Below, in pieces: positions 58,058 to 64,000 of a stretch of DNA of 64,000 nucleotides; the stretch's first letter is position 1, and every line of letters begins with the position of its first letter. A program made the translations under genes and the position numbers. The stretch is from Lichina pygmaea (lineage: Eukaryota > Ascomycota > Lichinomycetes > Lichinales > Lichinaceae), in the NCBI GenBank assembly GCA_963422465.1, contig OY730171.1, positions 2,232,001 through 2,296,000 on the forward strand, given 5' to 3'. The notes beneath the pieces were generated by a model, which saw only the letters and a program-made list of their open reading frames with translations, made no database searches and had not been told where the DNA came from.

Positions 58058-58495
58058 TGTTAAGGTCTAGGCCGGAACAGCCCAGGTAAGCGAGGGAGAG
58101 GTGTTAGTCATGCGGAACAACATCCGACCGATCCGGTGGACGAGCAAGAGCTAAGCGAGGAGCTCGTCCGGTGGACAAGCAAGAGCTAAGCGAGGAGCTC
58201 GTCCGGTGGACGAGCAGGAGCTAAGCAAGGAGCTTGTCCGGTGGACAAGCAGGAGCTAAGTGAGGAGCTCGTCCACGCAAAAGGATGATACCCCTCAAGG
58301 AGACCCCCCCCCTGGGGCATCTGTATAAAGACCCCCAAAGAGCCCGGAGGGATTAGCTCTCCAGGCTGAACACACATTACAAGCGACAATAGCAAGAGAG
58401 TTACCCCACTTGCTATTCATCTATTGAGTCCCTGCCCTCCTCGGTCGAAGACAGGACCACCCACATTCTGTGTGAACGTGGACTGGCCTTTAACA
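58058..58495 (+). repeat. 3' LTR of Chr1-R
   Basis: 438 bp, the same length as the 5' LTR, preceded by the purine-rich tract ggagggaggggatag. It is followed by TSD catag and the resumption of Chr2-B. Confidence 0.95.
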
Positions 58496-61400
58496 CATAG
58501 TAGACACTTGCTGATGTAGTTTGTGACATGTTGTCAGAGGTTAATGACATTGTTCCCTGCCTGTTAGATAAGGTCTGTGGTCTTGGAGATTCCTGGGTGA
58601 CCATGTGCTGGGTTATTATAGTAGTTCCTTATTAGTTCTTCAGTGTCTTCTGCTGTGAGGTTGTTGATCTGTGGTTGAGGCACCAGGTTTCCTTGCTGGT
58701 CCTGCTGTAAGATTGTTCCTTGGCGTTCATCATCTTCCATGTGGTCTTTTCATCAGCTTAGTGCGTCTGCTCTCCCATTGTCTTGTCCAGGGGTGTACAA
58801 GATCTTGAACTTGTGTTGCCCTAGGAGTTCAGCCCATCTGACTTGCTGTCTGTTCAGCTTCTTGGTTGTCATGAACGTTGTCAGATTCTTGTGGTCTGTG
58901 AGAATGGTGAGTTCGGAACTGCTTTCCGTGTACACTCTCCAGTGTTCAAGTGCGTTGACGACTGCCAGTAGCTCTTTATCGTGGATATCAAAGTTTCGTT
59001 CTGCTTGTGTCATTTTTCGTGAGTAGTAGGCAACTGGGTGCCACTTGCTGTCTGCCTGTTGGCATAGACATGCTCCTACTGCCTGATCTGAAGCGTCCAT
59101 CTTGATTTATGTTGGTTGGCCTGTCTTGAAGTTGAGGAGAACTGGTTCCTTGGTGCAAGCATCCTTGAGCTGTTGGAATGCTTTTTGTTATCTCTCTGTC
59201 CACCAGTACTCCACATCCTTCTTTGTGAGTTCTGTTAGTGGTGTTGCCATCTGTAAGTAGTTCTTAATGAACTGTCAGTTGAAGTTGGCAAATCCTAGGA
59301 AGGCTTGTACTTCCTTAACTGATGTCGGTGTTGGCCATTGCTGAATCACTTTGATTTTCTCAGAGTCAATCTTGATCCCTTTGATCCCTATGATGTATCT
59401 GAGGAATTCAACTTCCAGTTTGTTGAACTCGCATTTCTTCAGGTTGAGCTTGAGCCCTGCCTCTTGTAGGCATCGTAGAACATCCTTCACATGTTTGGTA
59501 TGTTCTTGTTGCGTGTTCGAGTAGACAAGAATGTTGTCCAGGTAGGTGATAGCTGTTTGGTCCAGGTGTGCTCTGATGATGTTGTTGATCAATGCTTGAC
59601 ATGTTGCTGGTGCGTTTATGAGTCCGAATGGCATAACCAGATACTCGTAGTGTCTGTATCAGGTTCTGAAGGCTGTCTTCCATTCTTCTCCTTTTTTCAT
59701 GCGTATCAGGTTGTATGCTTCTTTCAAGTCCAGCTTGGTAAAGATTGTAGCTTGGCTGATCCTGTCTCGCAATTCGTTCGCATTTGGCAGCGGATATTGA
59801 TTCTTGATGGTAATGTTGTTGAGTTTCCTGTAATCCACACAAAGTCGAAGACTTCCGTCTTTCTTTGGTGCAAATAGTATCGGGTATCCTGCTGGCGATT
59901 GAGATTCTCGAATGAAACCCTTTTTCAGGTTTTCCTCCAGGTACTCACGAAGTACTTGGAGCTCTTTCTCTGATAATTGGTAAATTGGTCCAAATCCTGG
60001 CTCTGTCCCTGGTTGCAACTTGATCTCATGATCCCAAGGTTGGTGCTTAGGCAACACTGCTATTGTTGTCTCTTCCTGAAAGAGGTTATCATACCCAGGT
60101 CAGTACTCTTCAGGGATCTCCAGAGGGTTAACAACTTCCTCTCTCTTCATCTCTGACTGTTTGGCCACCTGGTTCTGGGGTGTGCCTGTCAAGGCAGACC
60201 TCTTCTCTTGAGAGTTGTCCTTTCTGTCAGTGAGATTCCACTGAGGACTCCTTCCCTCATCTGTCCACGCCTTCTGCGGCTGGTAACAGGTCCGAGCTGT
60301 GTTGTTAGTGCAGTTCCTAAACGTGAGTACTCCTGTCTTCCAGTTAACAACTGGGTTGTGCTTCTTTAGCCAAGGCATCCCCAAATAGATATTCTGAGTG
60401 GCCAACTCAACAATATCAAGGTGGATCCTTTCAGCATAGTGTCTGGTAACTATTTCCATTGGCTGCGTCTCATGGCAGACTAGCTCTGTCTGTCTATTTG
60501 CCATCACGAGCTGATAGGGCTGCTGCTTGCGTCTCCTTCCAGTGCCAAGGGTGTTGTAAAGTTGTCTTGAAATATAGTTTCCACTGGCTCCAGAGTTAAC
60601 AAGTGTGTATGTCTGTACTGGCGTGTTGGCGTGTAGTGACACAGGTAATCGCAGGTGCTTTGCATTGCTAGGGGTCATGTTGTTGAGCTTCTGATGTCGC
60701 CCCTTGACAAGAGAGTTCAGTCTTTTCCTGATTGAAGTGTCTTTCCACTGACTGGGCAATGGGTCCAGCCCTTCCCATCAGTCCTGAGGAATCTGTTCAT
60801 GAATTTGTCTTGCTGATGCTTGTCACATCCAGGCTTGAGGCAGTACTGCCAATTGTTGACGTAGCAGTTGTGGTTGTTGCCTTGCTGTAGGAACATGAGG
60901 TGTTCGTGCCAATCATGTGTGTGCCCGGGGAATGCAGTGTGTTGGTGTTTGTCCCAAAGGTGGATCTCACACGCATCCTTCTCGCAATTGACCCAATGTT
61001 TGTGGCAGGTGGTGTGGTAGGGTGAATGTCCTCTGTACCTTCGTAGTTGTTCATGGTAGGTGCAGTAGTGCTTTGTGCAAAACCTCCACTGTAGTTCGCC
61101 GTGCCGTAGATTTCGTGGGTCCATGCTGTAAGCATAGCTTCCTTGTGGTATTTCTTCTTTGATAGACACGGGTTTGTCTCAGTCCCTATCAGAGGTGGTT
61201 AAGGGCTCCTGTCCCTTGTCCTGACCTGTTAGTTCTGGTAGGTCCTTACCTCCTGATGTTGCCAGTTGGTGGGCTGCTTCCAATGTCTGATCGTAGTTGT
61301 CCCATTGTTCAAGGGATAGCTGAGCCTCTCCTGGTGGGTCCTCTGGCTTGATGACATTCCAGTCTCTGTCGAGTGTATTAAGTTGCTGTCAGTGCACCTT

Positions 61401-62234
61401 GTTCTTTGAACAACAGTCTTTCGCTATGTGGCCTAGCTTGCCACAGGCATAGCACTTCAGTGCTTTCCTCTTTTTGTTGTTCCTTCCCTTTGTGAACCTT
61501 CCCTTGTGGTGGACTGCATCCAGTTCCATGGGTGCATAGCCATATAGATCATGTGGCGGTGCCTTGTTAGACAGCTTGTAGTGGTTGCTCACATGCCATG
61601 CGGGGTGGCTGTATCCTCTGTCGTGGCGTTTCTCCATCGCTTGCTTGAATAGTTTGTCATCAATGTTGATTGCTTGTGCGATGAGTTCGTCCAGTGTGTT
61701 GACTGCTCGTCTGTCGAAGGTGATTTCATCCTTCATGTTTTTCTTGAGTCCATGTCAGTACATGACCATCAGGGTGTTGTCGTCCCAGTCAGTCAGTACT
61801 GAGTATTGTTTGAACTGCGTGGTGTACTCTGTGGCTGAGCGTTGTTGTTTGATGTGCTGGATCATTCGTATAGCCACTTTATCTTTATTAGATAGTCCAA
61901 GGATCCTTTTGATCTCATCCTTGAATCACGTCCATTTCATCATCTATTCTGTTGTGCTGTTGTGGTCTCCGTTCCCTGAGAGATGTTTGTTGATGTAGGG
62001 TTTGATCCATCAATAAGCATTGCCTCTCATGTAAGTGGTTGCAAAGAGGGGCCACTTTTCCTTAGGCAGCTTCATCTCTGGTTGGAATTGAAAGTAGACT
62101 TGGAGTTGCATGAGCCAGTCGTCAACCTTGTTTCTTTCGCCGTAGAACAGGTCTGGCTTGGCGACGCTAATCTTTCCATCTGGGAAGTTGGGGTTGGTTG
62201 CTCCTGAGGTACTCATCCTTGAGGGTCTTCAAAG

Positions 62235-62833
62235 TGTTGCAGTCTGTACCATACTGTCCTATCCAAGTATAGGATTAGGGCGAGAGGTGGAAGGTGGGTT
62301 GGTTCTCGCAGGAGAGGAGTGTCAAGGAGTGCGAAGGGGTTTGGTGGAACATGGTGGTGGTGACACCTGATCAATGGCTTCGTACAAAGGATTGTATTGA
62401 AGTAGATCTAGTTGTCTGGATCACAACATGAGTTGAAGACAATTGTTCCATAAGGGAACTATCACTGGACTATATAGTGCTGGCCTGTCAAGATGATCAA
62501 GATTGTCTTGACAGTCTCGACGTCGAGACAGGTGAGATTGTCTCGACAGTCCCACCATGTTATACACCCTGTGTCAAGACTGGTGAGATTGTCTCGATGC
62601 TTCATGCATCATGCGTTGAGACTGGTGAGATTGTCTTGATGCTTCATGCATCATGCGTCAAGACTGGTGAGATTGTCTTGATGCTTCATGCATCATGTGT
62701 CAAGACTCCCGTGTGTGTCTCGACAGTCACGTGACCCCTTGTTGGTTGGTCACTTGACTTCCATGGTGTCCTCTTGCCTGGCCCGCGGCCTGATTGCCTA
62801 TAAATGAGTGGCTCCCATCCCTGGGTCGTAACA
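62235..62833 (-). repeat. 5' LTR of Chr2-B
   Basis: 599 bp, subfamily 2a, with the 42 bp tandem block at about 62570-62710. The segment pairing with the priming site (ttgaagac on the plus strand, 62433-62440) matches gtcttcaa at 62225-62232 just outside the LTR, 8 of 8 bases. Confidence 0.93.
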
Positions 62834-63417
62834 TCTGACCCATCCCACATTCTGCCACAAAAACCCCCGAGATTCATAGAACTTGTCTAAGATGTACTCC
62901 TCACAAGATGTATGAAAACCCCTAAGAAATAGCTCACCTAATATCTGTCAAGATCCACAAAACCCTCATTACTGTGGTTTTCCTATTTCCTCTACAGGGT
63001 TTTGGGTTTTCCCACAGTACGTACACTACAAACCACAAGGTGTACAGTGAATGTGTGAGGTCTCCAAGTCAAGTCTACCAGAGACAAAAATTCTTCAAGA
63101 AGTTCTGCATGGCTTAACAGCCAAATCAGTGTAAGAATCAAATCAAATCAAAATCAAAATCACCTGACTATATAGTGCTCAGTTTTCAAGCTCAGCAAGC
63201 TGTGCTCACTTTGCTCACTGTCAAGCTTGTCAAGCTGTGCTTGAAAAGCTTGATGTATATGCATGCTATATCAAGCTTGTCAAGCTGTGCTCACAAGTCT
63301 TGCTGCATATGTACACTGTGTTGAGCTGGTCAAGTTGGACTTGCTATACTCAATACATATACACACTGTGTCAAGCAACCTCTGGTCACTCTGGACAGTT
63401 ATGTGACTCTCCGGCAA

Positions 63418-64000
63418 TCAGAGATGGAAAGCAGAATACCTTCAGACACCAAATCCATGAACTGGCCAGCTCTTCAAAGTTCTGGAAGCTTGCAAAGTGA
63501 GGAAAGTCCAAAGCTAACAAGACTCCTGATCTTTCTCTGGTTCCTGATCTAGAAACCCAAGAAGGAACAGCTAAGATCTTTGAGGAAAAGACTAAAGCTT
63601 TCTCACAGCAGTTCTTCCCAAAAGCTCTAGTCCCAGAACCAAGTCCAGAAAGCTTCCAGACTGTCCCTGAGATACAGCTCTTCCAGAAAGTAACATGTGA
63701 AGAAGTGGAGTAAATTCTGGCTAAAAAGAAATCTTTCACAGCAGGAGGAAAAAACAAGCTGCCAAATAGATTTCTGAAAGCTCTGGGGCCCAGGTTCTGC
63801 CAAGCTCTAGCTACTCTGACCTCAACATACTGGAAACTAGAATACTTCCCAGAAAAGTTCAAGAGTGCAAAAACAGTCTGCTTGAGAAAACCTGGCAAAG
63901 AAACCTACAACCAAGCTAAAGCCTGGTGCCCTATAGCTCTGCTGAACACAATAGGTAAACTGATGGAAGCTATTGCTGCAGCCAGACTAAGCAAAGTAGC
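63418..64000 (+). mobile_element. LINE LnA-O, 5'-truncated, runs off the window
   Basis: Plus-strand LnA ORF2 starting at the RDGKQNTFRHQIHELASSSK region, between endonuclease and reverse transcriptase. It continues to the ALLNTIGKLME segment at the right edge. In-frame stops relative to LnA-I are visible near 63498 (TGG to TGA) and 63711 (CAA to TAA), so it is inactive. It cuts LTR N. The 3' end and TSD are outside the window. Confidence 0.88.

Larger units (their letters stand above)
52037..58495 (+). mobile_element. Chr1-R, Ty3/Gypsy chromovirus fossil, young and structurally complete
   Basis: 6459 bp with two 438 bp LTRs and the perfect 5 bp TSD catag (52032-52036 and 58496-58500), inserted in the integrase region of Chr2-B. 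The uninterrupted target is visible in Chr2-E near 6560. Order: LTR, priming site, gag, Cys/His module, protease, reverse transcriptase (YIDDVLVY), RNase H, integrase, chromodomain, antisense ORF, polypurine tract, LTR. The LTRs differ at about 9 of 438 sites, all transitions and 8 at CpG. Gag-pol has about six breaks. It is the youngest LTR element in the window. Confidence 0.97.
49873..62833 (-). mobile_element. Chr2-B, Ty3/Gypsy chromovirus fossil hosting Chr1-R
   Basis: Both LTRs are present (49873-50429 and 62235-62833), with the 5 bp TSD tctga (49868-49872 and 62834-62838) inside the SINE. Net length without Chr1-R is about 6.5 kb. On the minus strand: gag from 62216, CCHC knuckle CYACGKLGHIAKDC (about 61410-61450), Cys/His module (61169-60717), protease (about 60640-60250), reverse transcriptase (about 60057-59275), RNase H (about 59100-58745), integrase (about 58700-58500 and 52030-51100) and antisense ORF 50474-50974. 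It is broken, roughly ten breaks. LTRs differ by about 5% by eye, all or nearly all transitions. Confidence 0.95.
49754..63158 (+). mobile_element. tRNA-headed SINE with LINE-like tail, split by Chr2-B
   Basis: Pieces 49754-49872 and 62839-63158, about 439 bp in all. The head carries an A-box-like tagtgtagcagg (about 49761-49772) and a B-box-like agttcaaatct (about 49860-49870). The body has no ORF. The last roughly 60 bases (ttctgcatggcttaacagc, then an atcaaa-repeat tail) closely resemble the 3' ends of LnA and LnB. The perfect 14 bp TSD atcacctgactata (49740-49753 and 63159-63172) flanks it inside LTR N. RNA polymerase III transcription and LINE-driven mobilisation are inferred from the family type. 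Confidence 0.85.
49509..63417 (-). repeat. LTR N, Chr2-type subfamily 2c, interrupted
   Basis: Pieces 49509-49753 and 63173-63417. The left piece aligns with the right-hand half of Chr2 LTRs (tgttgtggtctgtactg start). The right piece carries a third kind of tandem block based on caagcttgtcaagctgtgctcac. The SINE, and within it Chr2-B and Chr1-R, interrupts it. LnA-O cuts it on the right. Whether it is a solo LTR or part of a larger copy cannot be told from this window. Confidence 0.82.

Overview
This is a repeat-dominated window from a fungus, most likely a filamentous ascomycete. It has one clear host gene, a five-exon AFG1/LACE1 mitochondrial ATPase with 56-80 nt introns. About 85% of the window is retroelements nested in one another. 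Boundaries were fixed by matching target-site duplications (TSDs) and by comparing copies within the window, all read by eye.

Left nest (1-36319). The outermost element is a plus-strand LINE of family LnB (copy J) whose 5' end is fused to an unrelated sequence called R here. A minus-strand LINE of family LnA (H) lies next to or inside R. H was hit by a plus-strand Ty3/Gypsy chromovirus (Chr2-D). D in turn received Chr1-L, Chr2-E and LINE LnA-F, and F received LnB-G. Further right, J also holds the 5'-complete LnA-I (itself hit by fragment M), a second R-LINE chimera (K, with a perfect 13 bp TSD) and a solo Chr2 LTR.

Host island (36320-42395). This holds a decayed Tc1/mariner transposon cut by J, a probable host gene with a retropepsin-like DTGS motif, AFG1, and spacer.

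Right nest (42396-64000). Chr2-C is flanked by the 5 bp TSD tagtg. Beyond it a Chr2-type LTR (N) was hit by a tRNA-headed SINE with a LINE-like tail. The SINE was hit by Chr2-B (TSD tctga), and B by the young Chr1-R (TSD catag). LnA-O runs off the right end.

Main observations. (1) Both chromovirus families carry, convergent to pol and next to the 3' LTR, an antisense ORF with a GAL4-type Zn2Cys6 spacing followed by a predicted coiled coil. In Chr2 the LTR also holds an inward TATA box facing it. (2) R joins 5'-truncated LINEs of two families at the same R nucleotide, and K moved as one unit, resembling the template-switch chimeras (MINE) of Magnaporthe. (3) A SINE appears to be a client of the resident LINEs. 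(4) Both chromovirus families show the geometry of Tf1-type self-priming. (5) Both share a tandem Cys/His module between Gag and protease. (6) Divergence between copies is almost all transitions at CpG, indicating methylation-linked decay. LTR elements are described as fossils only.
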